A stretch of DNA of 64,000 nucleotides, taken from positions 546,433 to 610,432 of the forward strand of contig NZ_JALGRK010000002.1 in NCBI RefSeq assembly GCF_023276655.1, in the 5' to 3' direction. The notes below the pieces were generated by a model. The model made no database searches and was not told the origin of the DNA. It worked only from the letters and a program-made list of their open reading frames with translations. Shown piece by piece: positions 1-9,920 of this stretch (its first letter is position 1; each line of letters begins with the position of its first letter). Both the position numbers and the translations under genes were made by a program. This stretch comes from Olsenella intestinalis (GTDB lineage Bacteria; Actinomycetota; Coriobacteriia; Coriobacteriales; Atopobiaceae).

Positions 1-1586
1 AGGTAGGGGCTGTTGCAGGAGGGGCAGCGCATGGGCGAGCCGGGCGTGCCGATGGGCCAGGAGCGCTCGCAGCTGTGGCACACGAGGCTGTGGGTGCGCT
101 CGTGGTAGGTGAGCGAGGTCGAGCAGTGCGGGCACTCGGGCACGGCGCCGCACTCGCGACACATGAGGAAGTTGGCGAAGCCGCGGCGGTTGAGCAGCAG
201 CACGGCCTTCTCGCGGCGACGGGCGACGTCGAGGAGTGCGTCGGCCAGGGGCTTGGAGAACATGTGCTTGCGGCCGCTCGCGAACTGCTCGGTCATGTCG
301 ACGACGCTGACCTCGGGAAGTGTGGCGCCTCCGGGGCGCTCGGGCATGCAGACGCGCGTCCAGGTGACCCCTCCCCATTCGCGCGCGCGACAACGCTCGA
401 GGCTCTCGAGCGAGGGGGTGGCCGAGCCGAGGACGAGCGCGCAGCCGCGCTCGCGGCAGATCCTGGCGGCGACCTCGCGCGCGTGGTAGCGGGGCGCGCT
501 GTCCTGCTTGTAGCTCGCCTCGTGCTCCTCGTCGATGATCACGAGGCCGAGGTCGGCGAGAGGCGCGAAGAGCGCCGAGCGGGCGCCGACCACGACGTGG
601 GCCTGGCCCGAGCGAGCGAGGTCCCACTGGTCGAAGCGCTCGCCGGCCGAGAGGCGCGAGTGCAGGATGGCGACGTCGTCGCCGAAGCGGGAGCGGAAGC
701 GGCCGACGGTCTGGGCCGTGAGGGAGATCTCGGGGACGAGCACGAGGGCCGAGCCGCCCCGCGAGCGCACGCGCTCGATGGCCTCGAGGTAGACCTCGGT
801 CTTGCCGGAGCCGGTGACGCCGTCGACGACCACGACGTCGCCCGAGGCGGACTCGCAGGCGGCGTCGATGGCGCAGAGCGCCTCGCGCTGGCCGGCCGTG
901 AGGTGCTCGGGGCGGGCTGCCGTCGCGCTCGAGAGCGAGGTCGCGTCCTGGCCGCGCACGCGGCGGCGGCGCTCGACCGAGACGACGCCCTTGCGCTCGA
1001 GGGACGTAACGGTGGCGGCGCTGCCGGGGAGGGTGGCCGAGAGCTCGACCACGCGCATGGGGCCGCCGGAGAGGGCGGAGAGGACGGCGCGCTGCTTGCT
1101 GGCGTTGGCGCGTGGCTCGAAGGAGGAGGCGGCCTCCGTCAGAGAGACCCAGCGCTCGTCGACGGGGCCGCTCTTCTCGCAGACCAGCTCCCACGGGTCG
1201 GCGTCGCTCGCGCGACGGACCTTGACGGTCTGGCCGGGCGCCAGGAAGGGACGGATGGCCTCGCAGAGCGGGCAGCTGTACTCGCGCGCGATCCAGCGGG
1301 CGACCTCGGCGGACGCCTCGTCGAAGGCGCTCGAGGCGAGGATGCGCTCGACCTCGAGGATCTTGGAGGGGTCGATGCCGGCGGGCGGCTCGCTGCTCAG
1401 GGCGACGACGTAGCCGACGACGTGGCGGTGGGAGAAGGGCACGAGCACGGTGCAGCCGACGAGCGAGCCCGAGCACGACGAGGCCTCCGCGGCGGCCTCT
1501 GCCTCGAGAGCGGCCGGCACGGCGTAGTCGAAGGCCGCGTCGAGGGCCCTCGTGGGTATGTCCAGGACGACCGAGGCAAAGGTCAC
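1..1586 (-). CDS. priA: Primosomal protein N' (PriA helicase), 3' end outside window
   Basis: PriA is the DExH helicase that reloads the replisome at stalled forks. The minus-strand reading shows a Walker A GVTGSGKTE near residue 254, the DEEH box near residue 348, and paired cysteines (CRECG, CPHC) of the zinc-binding insert near residues 475-490. The frame is open to base 1, so the C-terminus is missing. I chose the GTG at 1586 because translation then starts with VTFASVVLDIPTRALDAAF, the usual PriA N-terminal strand. No in-frame ATG lies nearby and the Shine-Dalgarno is weak. A TACAAT hexamer (1651-1646) could be its -10. The gene is separated from gldA by a hairpin, so it is probably its own unit. 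Confidence 0.93.
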   Translation of the reverse strand, partial: MTFASVVLDIPTRALDAAFDYAVPAALEAEAAAEASSCSGSLVGCTVLVPFSHRHVVGYVVALSSEPPAGIDPSKILEVERILASSAFDEASAEVARWIAREYSCPLCEAIRPFLAPGQTVKVRRASDADPWELVCEKSGPVDERWVSLTEAASSFEPRANASKQRAVLSALSGGPMRVVELSATLPGSAATVTSLERKGVVSVERRRRVRGQDATSLSSATAARPEHLTAGQREALCAIDAACESASGDVVVVDGVTGSGKTEVYLEAIERVRSRGGSALVLVPEISLTAQTVGRFRSRFGDDVAILHSRLSAGERFDQWDLARSGQAHVVVGARSALFAPLADLGLVIIDEEHEASYKQDSAPRYHAREVAARICRERGCALVLGSATPSLESLERCRAREWGGVTWTRVCMPERPGGATLPEVSVVDMTEQFASGRKHMFSKPLADALLDVARRREKAVLLLNRRGFANFLMCRECGAVPECPHCSTSLTYHERTHSLVCHSCERSWPIGTPGSPMRCPSCNSPY

Positions 1587-1658
1587 GAAACCAACTCGCT
1601 TCTGGGTGCGCGGCCCGCCGCGGGGCCTAGGGTGTTCGAGACCTGATTGTAGAGCGAA

Positions 1659-1694
1659 GGGGCGCATGGCGCTCTCGTGCACGCCACGCGCCCC
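1659..1694 (-). terminator. Hairpin between gldA and priA
   Basis: Arms 1659-1671 and 1682-1694 pair over 13 positions with one A/C mismatch around a 10-base loop. On the minus strand the stem is followed by TTCGCTCTAC, a poor U-tract. A second small hairpin (GCACAT-gtt-ATGTGC, 1710-1724) lies between it and the gldA stop codon. It probably ends gldA transcription, but the tail is weak. Confidence 0.5.
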
Positions 1695-1728
1695 CGTCAC
1701 TCACAGGCAGCACATGTTATGTGCGGGA

Positions 1729-2820
1729 CTACTTCTCGCCCTTCCAGCCGAGCGCGTTGGTCGCCACGATGGCGGCGTAGAGCTCGTCGGGGGTGACGTC
1801 GCCGGCGAGGTTGTGGATCGTCTCGCCCTCGACGCAGGCGTTCTCGGCGATGACGCGGATCTGCTCGTCGGTCATGACGCCGAGCTCGGCGAGGGTCGTC
1901 GGCAGGCCGACCTCGCGGCAGAAGCCCTGGACGTCATAGAACTCCTCCTTGGTGGCGCCCTCGAGCGTCAGCTGGACGAGCGTGCCGAAGGCGACGCAGC
2001 ATCCGTGCGGGGCGCTGTGGCCGCCGAGCGCGGTGAGACCGTTGTAGAAGGAGTGGGCCGCGGCGCAGTTCACGTTGTCGGCGCCAACGCCGGAGAGGTA
2101 GACGTTGGCCTCGATGATGGCGTCGAGGGCGGGCGTGACCACGTGGTTCTCGCAGGCGGCGATGGCCTGGGAGCCGTAGTCGCGCAGCGTCTGGTAGCAG
2201 AGCTTGGCCAGCGCCATGCCCGCGCGCGTGATGCCGGTGCCCTCGAGGCTCGGCGACTCGGTCCTGATCGAGGCGCGGCCCTCGAAGTAGGTGCCCAGGG
2301 CGTCGCCCATGCCGGCGACGAGGAACTTCACCGGGGCGTCGGCAATGACCTGGGAGTCGACCATGACCGCGTCGGGGTTGGTGGGATAGAAGAGGTACTT
2401 GTCGAAGCTGCCGTCGTCGTTGTAGATGACGGAGAGGCCGGTGCAGGGGGCGTCGGTGGCCGCGACCGTCGGGATGATGACGACGTGCCTGCCGGTGTAG
2501 TACGCGGTCGCCTTGGCGGTGTCGACCGCGGAGCCACCGCCCACGGCGACCACGGCGTCGATGTTGTCCTCCTCGACGATCTTCTGCATCTTGGCGATCT
2601 CGCCCTTGCTGGAGATGCCGCCGAAGACCTCGTAGCGACGATAGCTGTCGGCGTCGGAGAAGCTCTTCTCGATCTGGTCGTGGCAGGCCTTGTAGCCGCT
2701 GTTGGAGCACACGAAGAGCCAGCGCTTCCCCATGTAGCCCATCTCCTCCTCGAACTTGAGGAGGGCACCCTTGCCCTGGACGTACTTCAGGGGCTCTCGC
2801 ATCGCACGCAGTAGCTTCAT
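1729..2820 (-). CDS. gldA: Glycerol dehydrogenase, iron-type alcohol dehydrogenase family
   Basis: The 363-residue product matches glycerol dehydrogenase (NAD-dependent oxidation of glycerol to dihydroxyacetone) in length and motifs. The dinucleotide loop GGGSAVDTAKATAYYTG is near residue 95, followed by ATDAPCTGLSVIY. Metal ligands are an Asp in GMGDALGTYFEGR and two His in AAHSFYNGL and GGHSAPHG. The ATG at 2820 follows a good Shine-Dalgarno (GGAAGGGA). It is a single-gene unit between a metK terminator and its own hairpin, with a palindrome in the promoter region. A broader 2-hydroxy-ketone or hydroxyacetone substrate is possible, as in other GldA-like enzymes. Confidence 0.88.
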   Translation of the reverse strand: MKLLRAMREPLKYVQGKGALLKFEEEMGYMGKRWLFVCSNSGYKACHDQIEKSFSDADSYRRYEVFGGISSKGEIAKMQKIVEEDNIDAVVAVGGGSAVDTAKATAYYTGRHVVIIPTVAATDAPCTGLSVIYNDDGSFDKYLFYPTNPDAVMVDSQVIADAPVKFLVAGMGDALGTYFEGRASIRTESPSLEGTGITRAGMALAKLCYQTLRDYGSQAIAACENHVVTPALDAIIEANVYLSGVGADNVNCAAAHSFYNGLTALGGHSAPHGCCVAFGTLVQLTLEGATKEEFYDVQGFCREVGLPTTLAELGVMTDEQIRVIAENACVEGETIHNLAGDVTPDELYAAIVATNALGWKGEK

Positions 2821-2912
2821 AGCAATCCCTTCCTATTGAGGACCACCGGCTTTCAGCCGGAACAACGGCGTATGTAGGGCACCGGGCAGCGGGCGCTCGG
2901 GCAACCTTCTCA

Positions 2913-2935
2913 GTTATAGTCGTTTCGCCGCGAAA
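2913..2935 (-). promoter_or_regulatory. Putative gldA promoter with palindromic operator
   Basis: On the minus strand a TATAAC hexamer (2918-2913) can serve as -10. Directly upstream lies TTTCGC-C-GCGAAA (2923-2935), a perfect 6-bp inverted repeat with a one-base centre that would fall between -35 and -10. No convincing -35 is seen. A repressor site is inferred. Confidence 0.4.
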
Positions 2936-3020
2936 TAGTCATGGCATTGCAAGTTTTTGGTGCGCTCGTTCAATTTGGTGCATCACGCAAGGGGCGCCGG
3001 GGCGGGCGTTCGGCCGCCAC

Positions 3021-3047
3021 AAAAAACAGGGCCCCCACGGGGCCCTG
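3021..3047 (-). terminator. Intrinsic terminator of metK
   Basis: The stem CAGGGCCCC/GGGGCCCTG with a short loop is followed on the minus strand by TTTTTTG, a textbook Rho-independent terminator 27 bases after the metK stop. Confidence 0.9.
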
Positions 3048-3073
3048 CGCGTGACGCCCTATGTCGGCGCTCG

Positions 3074-4324
<1,251 letters not shown>

Positions 4325-4363
4325 AGCCTCGCTTCCTTTCTGGCTGGCGCCGTGCGGGACCAA

Positions 4364-4391
4364 AGAAAAAGGCCCCCTTCCAAAGGGGACC
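4364..4391 (-). terminator. Riboswitch expression-platform terminator in the metK leader
   Basis: On the minus strand GGTCCCCTT-tgg-AAGGGGGCC is followed by TTTTTCTTTG, 40 bases before the metK start. A GCCTGCC just upstream can pair with GGCAGGC at the end of the aptamer. This would give the mutually exclusive antiterminator expected when SAM is low. Confidence 0.85.
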
Positions 4392-4439
4392 CAGGCAGGC
4401 TCGAAAAATGAGTCGAATCCCCCGTCTTCCAGGCCGAAG

Positions 4440-4537
4440 CCTGCCGAGATTTGGCACCATGCCGCGTGGCTGGTTGCCGGAGCTTCACCGGGCTCGGTCC
4501 CTCAGCTCTATGTGCCCTGGGGCACCTCTTGACGAGT
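4440..4537 (-). promoter_or_regulatory. SAM-I (S-box) riboswitch aptamer
   Basis: Read on the minus strand, the leader carries the S-box landmarks in order: TCAAGAGGTGCC, then GAGGGACCGAGCCC, GTGAAGCTCCGGCAACC and finally GGTGCCAAATC. These match the conserved core of SAM-I riboswitches. The aptamer lies between a promoter (predicted start about 4537) and an intrinsic terminator directly before metK. The expected action is termination when SAM is bound. Exact P1 pairing was not resolved by eye. Confidence 0.88.
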
Positions 4538-4543
4538 GAGCAC

Positions 4544-4572
4544 AGCTTAGGCCAAGCCGCAGGCGCTGTAAA
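4544..4572 (-). promoter_or_regulatory. Promoter of the metK leader
   Basis: The minus strand has TTTACA (4572-4567), a 17-base spacer and TAAGCT (4549-4544). The predicted start near 4537 coincides with the first base of the SAM-I aptamer. Confidence 0.65.
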
Positions 4573-4767
4573 CCGTCGCGGCCCACGCACACACTCCCTT
4601 CGCCGAGAGGAGCATGCCCCTCGCCAGACGCGTCGCCGGGGACCGAGGCCGCACGCTCTTCTCGCCCGCGTGCGCGGCAGTTGGAGAATTGGGGAGCGCG
4701 GCCCCGCGCGGCCCGCAGTGTCTATACTTGTCCTTGTTGACTATTCGCACAGACGAGAGGCACTACC

Positions 4768-6264
4768 TTGAGCTCCAACGACACCAGGCCCGTGCGCGTG
4801 CGCTTCGCGCCCTCCCCCACCGGCAAGCTCCACGTGGGCGGCGCGCGCACCGCGATCTACAACTGGGCGTTCGCCCGCGCAAACGGCGGCACCTTCATCC
4901 TCAGGATCGACGACACCGACCCCACGCGCTCCACCGAGGAGAACACGCAGGTCATCCTGCGCGCCATGCGCTGGCTCGGCCTCGACTGGGACGAGGGCCC
5001 CGAGGTCGGCGGCGACTGCGGCCCCTATTGGCAGACCGAGCGCCTCGACATCTACCGCGAGGCCGCCCAGCGCCTCGTCGCCGAGGGCAAGGCCTACTAC
5101 TGCTTCTGCACGCCCGACGAGCTCGAGGCCTCGCGCAAGGCGGCCGCCGAGCGCGGCGACTCCTTCCAGGGCTACCAGCGCACCTGCCGCTCCATCGACC
5201 CGGCCGAGGCCCAGCGCCGCGTCGACGCCGGCGAGCCCTACACGATCCGCATCAAGGTCCCCGAGGACCGCGGCGACGTCATCGTCCACGACGCCGTCCA
5301 CGGCGACGTGACCTTCAACGCGCGCGAGCTCGACGACTTCATCATCTTCCGCTCCGACGGAACGCCCACCTACAACTTCGCGACCGTCGTCGACGACGCC
5401 GCCATGGGCATCACCCACATCATCCGCGGCGACGACCACCTCTCCAACACGCCTCGCCAGATCATGGTCTACGAGGCCCTCGGCGCGCCCACGCCGCTGT
5501 TCGCCCACATCTCCATGATCCTGGGCGCCGACGGCAAGAAGCTCTCCAAGCGCCACGGCGCCACGAGCGTCGAGGAGTACCGCGACGCCGGCTACCTCTC
5601 CGACGCCTTCGTCAACTACCTGGCACTTCTCGGCTGGGCCCCCGACGGCGAGAGCACCGTCATCTCCCGCGAGCGCCTCGCGAGCGAGTTCTCGCTCGAC
5701 CACGTCTCCAAGAACCCGGCCATCATGGACCCCAAGAAGCTCGACTTCGTCAACGGCGAGTACCTCCACGCCATGTCTGACGCGGACTTCGCCGAGAAGA
5801 TCGTGCTTCCCCAGCTTGAGGCCGCCGGCCTCGAGCACGAGGGCCAGCTCGCCCACGACGAGGCCTGGTACACCCTCCTCGCGTCCGCCCTCAAGCCGCG
5901 CACGACGCTCTCCGCCGACGTCGTCGCCCAGGCGCGCTACCTCTACACCGCCGACGACGAGCTCGAGCTCGACGAGAAGGCGACCAATAAGTGGCTCGGC
6001 AAGCAGGGTGCCCGCGCGGCCCTCGAGGCGGCGCGCGACGCGCTGGTCGCCCTCGACGACGCCTCCTGGGAGCCGGCCGCCATCGAGGCCGCCCTCGATC
6101 CCATCCCCGAGCGCCTCGAGATGGGCAAGGGCAAGGTCTTCCAGCCCATCCGCGTCGCGTGCGTCGGCTCGGCCGCAAGCCCCGGCATCGGCGAGACCCT
6201 CGCCCTGCTCGGCCGCGAGCACACCCTCGCCCGCATCGAGCGCGCCCTGCCCCTCGCGCAGTAG
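4768..6264 (+). CDS. gltX: Glutamyl-tRNA synthetase
   Basis: GltX charges tRNA-Glu with glutamate in the cytoplasm. The 498-residue product has the class I HIGH region as FAPSPTGKLHVGG (residues 13-25) and the KMSKS loop as KKLSKRHGA near 256. The catalytic core is followed by the helical anticodon-binding region. The start is a TTG preceded by GAGAGG at good spacing; no ATG precedes the HIGH motif. A TATACT hexamer (4723-4728) may be the -10, without a clear -35. It is followed after 15 bases by the serine dehydratase, so the two may be cotranscribed. Two tRNA-Glu genes lie 3.5 kb downstream. Confidence 0.96.
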   Translation: MSSNDTRPVRVRFAPSPTGKLHVGGARTAIYNWAFARANGGTFILRIDDTDPTRSTEENTQVILRAMRWLGLDWDEGPEVGGDCGPYWQTERLDIYREAAQRLVAEGKAYYCFCTPDELEASRKAAAERGDSFQGYQRTCRSIDPAEAQRRVDAGEPYTIRIKVPEDRGDVIVHDAVHGDVTFNARELDDFIIFRSDGTPTYNFATVVDDAAMGITHIIRGDDHLSNTPRQIMVYEALGAPTPLFAHISMILGADGKKLSKRHGATSVEEYRDAGYLSDAFVNYLALLGWAPDGESTVISRERLASEFSLDHVSKNPAIMDPKKLDFVNGEYLHAMSDADFAEKIVLPQLEAAGLEHEGQLAHDEAWYTLLASALKPRTTLSADVVAQARYLYTADDELELDEKATNKWLGKQGARAALEAARDALVALDDASWEPAAIEAALDPIPERLEMGKGKVFQPIRVACVGSAASPGIGETLALLGREHTLARIERALPLAQ

Positions 6265-6279
6265 GCAGGCAGTCGCCAG

Positions 6280-7869
6280 ATGATGACAACCTCCGCATTC
6301 GAGATCCTCGGGCCCATCATGGTGGGCCCGTCCTCGTCTCACACCGCCGGCGCCCTGCGCATCGCGCTCGTCGCGCGCTCGCTTGGCCCCCACCCGCTCG
6401 AGAGCGTAACCTTCACGCTCTACAACTCCTTCGCCCACACCTACCGCGGCCACGGCAGCGACCGCGCCCTGGTCGCGGGCATCCTCGGCCTCGCGCCTGA
6501 CGACACGCGCGTCCGCGACTCCTTCGACCTCGCGCGCGAGCAAGGCCTCGACTTCACCTTCGTCGAGACCCCCGACGAGGCCGGCGCCGGCCGCCACCCC
6601 AACACGGTCACGGTCACCATGCACGGCGCCGACGGCACCACCATGTCCGTCACCGGCGAGTCGCTCGGCGGCGGCCGCGTCCGCATCAGCTCCATCGACG
6701 GCATCGCCGTCGAGCTCACGGGCGACTACCCCACCCTCTTCATCGCGCACCACGACCGCCCCGGCGTGCTCGCCGCCCTCACGAGCGGCCTCTCGGCGGC
6801 GTCGGTCAACATCGCAACCATGCGCACCTTCCGCGAAAGCCGCGGGGGCCGCGCCTACACGGTCTTCGAGCTCGACACCACGATCGACGACGGCCTGCTC
6901 GAGTACCTGCGCCACGCCCCCAACATCCAGCTGGCGAGCGTCGTGAACATCCCCGGCTCCTCGCGAACCGCCCCCGACGCCGTTCTCGAGCACGGCTTCG
7001 ACACCGGCGCCCAGCTCCTCTCGGCCTGCCGCGCCGAGGGCGCCTCGATCGGCCGCGTCATGCGCACGCGCGAGCTCGAGATCGACCCCAACGGCGACGC
7101 CGACGAGCGCATGGCCCACCTGATCTCCGTCATGCGCGCCGAGACGACCGAGCCCCTCGAGGACCCCAAGCCCTCGCTCGGCGGCCTCATCGGCGGCGAG
7201 GCGCGTTCCGTCGCCGAGAAGAGCTCCGGCCTCGGCCCGCTGCTCCTCGGGGCGACGCTCACCCGCGCCACCGCCTACGCGATGGCCGTCCTCGAGCGCT
7301 CCGCCTCGATGGGCGTCATCGTCGCCGCCCCCACGGCCGGCTCCGCGGGTGTCATCCCAGGATCGCTCCTGGCCGTCGCCGAGGCCGCAGACGCCGACGA
7401 CGAGCGCCTCGCGCTCGCACTCTGGAACGCCTGCGCCATCGGCGCGATCGTGGCCCGCAACGCCTCTGTCTCGGGCGCTGAGGGCGGCTGCCAGGCCGAG
7501 GTGGGAACCGCGACCGCCATGGCCGCCTCCGCCATCTGCGAGCTGCTCGGCGGCACGCCCGAGGCCTGCCTCTCGGCCGCCTCGACGGCCATCTCCAACC
7601 TGCTCGGCCTCGTCTGCGACCCCGTCCGCGGCCTCGTGGAGCACCCCTGCCAGACGCGCAACGCCATCGGTGTGGCCAACGCCATCAGCTCGGCCCAGCT
7701 CGCCCTCTCGGGCGTGATGGACCCCCTGCCCTTCGACGAGGTCGTGGCTGCCATGGCCAGCGTCGGCTCGTCCATCCCCGCCTCGCTTCGCGAGACGGCC
7801 CTCGGCGGCCTGGCCGCGACCCCCTCGGCCTGCGACGCCTGCGGAGGCTGCGCCCACGCCTGCGCCTAG
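6280..7869 (+). CDS. sdaA: L-serine ammonia-lyase (dehydratase), iron-sulfur, fused beta-ACT-alpha
   Basis: The enzyme deaminates L-serine to pyruvate and ammonia using a [4Fe-4S] cluster. One 529-residue chain begins with the beta domain (FEILGPIMVGPSSSHTAGA) and continues with an ACT domain from about residue 152 (HHDRPGVLAALTSGL). The alpha domain starts near 240, with the cluster cysteines in SGAEGGCQAEVGTA and CDPVRGLVEHPC. It ends in a cysteine-rich CDACGGCAHAC. In Bacillus the ACT-bearing beta and the alpha parts are separate proteins; here they are joined. The gene starts 15 bases after gltX and ends at a strong hairpin. Confidence 0.93.
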   Translation: MMTTSAFEILGPIMVGPSSSHTAGALRIALVARSLGPHPLESVTFTLYNSFAHTYRGHGSDRALVAGILGLAPDDTRVRDSFDLAREQGLDFTFVETPDEAGAGRHPNTVTVTMHGADGTTMSVTGESLGGGRVRISSIDGIAVELTGDYPTLFIAHHDRPGVLAALTSGLSAASVNIATMRTFRESRGGRAYTVFELDTTIDDGLLEYLRHAPNIQLASVVNIPGSSRTAPDAVLEHGFDTGAQLLSACRAEGASIGRVMRTRELEIDPNGDADERMAHLISVMRAETTEPLEDPKPSLGGLIGGEARSVAEKSSGLGPLLLGATLTRATAYAMAVLERSASMGVIVAAPTAGSAGVIPGSLLAVAEAADADDERLALALWNACAIGAIVARNASVSGAEGGCQAEVGTATAMAASAICELLGGTPEACLSAASTAISNLLGLVCDPVRGLVEHPCQTRNAIGVANAISSAQLALSGVMDPLPFDEVVAAMASVGSSIPASLRETALGGLAATPSACDACGGCAHACA

Positions 7870-7906
7870 CCGCGGCGCGCATCCCCGCATACCTCCCGAA
7901 CGCACA

Positions 7907-7950
7907 GGAGCCGGCGCCCCGCAAGGGGTGCCGGCTCCACGCTCTTCTCG
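7907..7950. terminator. Terminator between convergent sdaA and the UPF0104-type gene
   Basis: GGAGCCGGCGCCCC (7907-7920) pairs with GGGGTGCCGGCTCC (7925-7938) around GCAA. On the plus strand the stem is followed by ACGCTCTTCTCG, which supplies the pyrimidine tail and contains a perfect copy of the dispersed 10-mer (7941-7950). Confidence 0.8.
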
Positions 7951-7978
7951 CCCGGGCGTACGCGCCCCGTGACGAGAC

Positions 7979-9325
7979 CTACTTCTTCTTGACCTTGCCC
8001 ATCGGGATGGACACGCCCTTCGAGGTGACGGTCGGCTTGCGGGCGGCCCTGCCCGTGCCGGACGCGCCGCGGCCCTTCGCGCGCGCCGCGATCTGCGAGC
8101 CCTTGATGGTCGCCACGCGCGGCTCGCGCCTGGCGCCGGCGCCACCCACGGGGAGCCGGCCGAGAAGAGCCTGCACGCGGTGGTAGATGCTCGGTCCGGG
8201 CTTCGAGCGCAGGCCCAGGAGGGGCGCCGAGAGCAGCGTCGGGCCGAAGAAGGTGACGATGCGCCAGATGAGGAAGCCCGCGCTCGTAGCGCTGCCGAAC
8301 ATGTGGCCGTAGAACATGATGAAGCCGCCCTCGGCGCCGCCAGTTCCGCCGGGAAGGGGCACGGCCGAGGCGACCATCTGGACCATCGATCCCGCAGCCA
8401 GGCACTCCAGGAAGTCGGCGTCGATGCCGAAGGCCTTCAGGACGAACCACGGGATCATGTAGAGGCACCCAAGCTGGAGCATCGTCACGACGAGCGTGAG
8501 GCCCATCGACGGCAGGTCCTGGGCGGCACGCTTGAAGGCGTTGGAGAACTCCATGACCTGGACGTTGACCATCTCGTCGAAGTGGGACGGGTCCTTGAGG
8601 ATGCCGCGACGCGTGGCGAAGCGGATCAGGCCGTTGCCGACGCGCATGACGAAGCGCGGGCACAGGCAGACCACGAACAGGACCGCGAGCTCCAGGAAGT
8701 GCACGCCAAAGACGACGAGGTTGAGGAAGATGATGTCGCCGTAGGTGTCGAAGAAGTACGAGACCTTGGCGAACAGCATGATCGCGGCAAAGAGCACGAC
8801 GCCGAACTGGAACATGATGAAGCGCGTGAACTGGGTCGCGCTCGCCTCGCCCACGTCGAGGCCGGTGCGCGTGAGGCGAAAGATCTGCGAGGGCACGGCG
8901 CCGGCCATCATGGGCGTGAGGTTGCCGAAGAAGATGCCCGATGCCTCGACGCTCATGAGGTCGCGAATGCCCACGGGAGAGTCATGGTCCAGGTAGACGG
9001 CAATCGCGTACGCCACGACGCCGAACACGAAGTACATGACGAAGGCGAACGACGCCCAGCCGATCCATCCGCCGTCAACCGACGAGAGCGCCCTCAGGAA
9101 CTCCCCCATCTGTCCGGTGACAATCAGGTAGACGACGTAGATGCCCACGACCGCCGCGAGGAAGATTGCGCCCTTGCGCGCCTTGGCGTTGGTCTCCTGG
9201 GAGTTCTCGTCCGCGGGCGCGCCCGTGTCGACGGCGACGTGGGGCTTGGGGCCCTTGGCGGCCTTGGGGACGGCCTTGCGCGCCGCCTTGGCGCCAACGT
9301 CCCTCTTGTCCTTCGCCTGAGCCAT
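7979..9325 (-). CDS. UPF0104 / LPG-synthase transmembrane-domain (YbhN/AglD-like) membrane protein
   Basis: The 448-residue product has a lysine- and alanine-rich cytoplasmic head (about 1-45), then roughly eight hydrophobic segments. It carries the family block SVPLPGGTGGAEGGF and the loop LTPMMAGAVPSQIFRL, and has a basic tail ending VKKK. These are features of the flippase-like domain shared with the membrane part of lysylphosphatidylglycerol synthase; no catalytic LysX or MprF C-terminal domain is present. I chose the ATG at 9325 (MAQAKDKRD) because it sits five bases after GGGAGG. Longer readings would run over the tRNA genes. Substrate unknown; a lipid-linked compound is likely. Confidence 0.82.
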   Translation of the reverse strand: MAQAKDKRDVGAKAARKAVPKAAKGPKPHVAVDTGAPADENSQETNAKARKGAIFLAAVVGIYVVYLIVTGQMGEFLRALSSVDGGWIGWASFAFVMYFVFGVVAYAIAVYLDHDSPVGIRDLMSVEASGIFFGNLTPMMAGAVPSQIFRLTRTGLDVGEASATQFTRFIMFQFGVVLFAAIMLFAKVSYFFDTYGDIIFLNLVVFGVHFLELAVLFVVCLCPRFVMRVGNGLIRFATRRGILKDPSHFDEMVNVQVMEFSNAFKRAAQDLPSMGLTLVVTMLQLGCLYMIPWFVLKAFGIDADFLECLAAGSMVQMVASAVPLPGGTGGAEGGFIMFYGHMFGSATSAGFLIWRIVTFFGPTLLSAPLLGLRSKPGPSIYHRVQALLGRLPVGGAGARREPRVATIKGSQIAARAKGRGASGTGRAARKPTVTSKGVSIPMGKVKKK

Positions 9326-9648
9326 GGGCCTCCCGATCTCGGTCTCTCGTACGGGCGACACTCGCCCATACGCATACTTCGTACCATGATAGCCCACCAG
9401 ATTGGCCGCTTCGGCCGCGACCCCGTGGCCACACGTCGAGTGCGGACGCATCCACGCCGGACAGGCCGCCGAGACATGGGAGAAAGAAGCGGCGACCTTG
9501 GCACATCCAGATATTGTGAAGGCACCCCTCGATCTCGCCAACAATTCCACCACAACAGGACCTGGAGAGTTTTCGCAGCTAAGCAAGCTTGCTACAACAA
9601 ACGGGGCCGCAAACGAAGCATGTGCGACAAGTTTTTCCCAAATGCCGC

Positions 9649-9677
9649 TTGCGCACCCATCGCCAGTCGCGTATATT
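9649..9677 (+). promoter_or_regulatory. tRNA operon promoter
   Basis: TTGCGC (9649-9654), a 17-base spacer and TATATT (9672-9677) lie about 35 bases before the mature tRNA-Gln end. This is one of the best sigma-70-type promoters in the window. The rest of the 9326-9648 gap holds only A/T-richer sequence and, presumably, the minus-strand promoter of the membrane-protein gene. Confidence 0.8.
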
Positions 9678-9712
9678 ACTTTCTCGCGCAACGGCGCATA
9701 GGCAACACCGAT

Positions 9713-9786
9713 TGGGACGTCGTCTAACGGTAGGACAACGGATTCTGGTTCCGTCAGTGGGAGTTCGATTCTCTCCGTCCCAGCCA
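9713..9786 (+). tRNA. tRNA-Gln (anticodon CTG)
   Basis: The acceptor TGGGACG pairs with CGTCCCA. The anticodon arm is ACGGA-TTCTGGT-TCCGT with CTG at positions 34-36, and the T arm contains GTTCGATTC. CCA is encoded. It is first in a three-tRNA transcript. Confidence 0.95.
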
Positions 9787-9806
9787 AGTGTGCCTGACAA
9801 CTGAAT

Positions 9807-9883
9807 GGCCCGTTCGTCTAGCGGTTTAGGACGCCGCCCTCTCAAGGCGGAGATCACCAGTTCGAATCTGGTACGGGCTACCA
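9807..9883 (+). tRNA. tRNA-Glu (anticodon CTC), copy 1
   Basis: The anticodon arm is CCGCC-CTCTCAA-GGCGG with CTC as anticodon. The T arm has GTTCGAATC and the encoded 3' end is CCA. The acceptor GGCCCGT pairs with ACGGGCT, leaving a G1-U72 wobble. It is identical to the copy at 9921. Confidence 0.95.
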
Positions 9884-9920
9884 ACAACTTCCGGTCGCGA
9901 CCCTCTAGCGACCTTCAGAC

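Noticed and set aside
4741..8145. Long minus-strand open frame opposite gltX and sdaA
   Set aside because: Composition is that of an antisense shadow, and GltX and SdaA are certain on the plus strand.
9326..9787. N-terminal extension of the UPF0104-type protein reaching into the tRNA genes
   Set aside because: It would overlap tRNA-Gln and its promoter. A well-spaced Shine-Dalgarno precedes the ATG at 9325.
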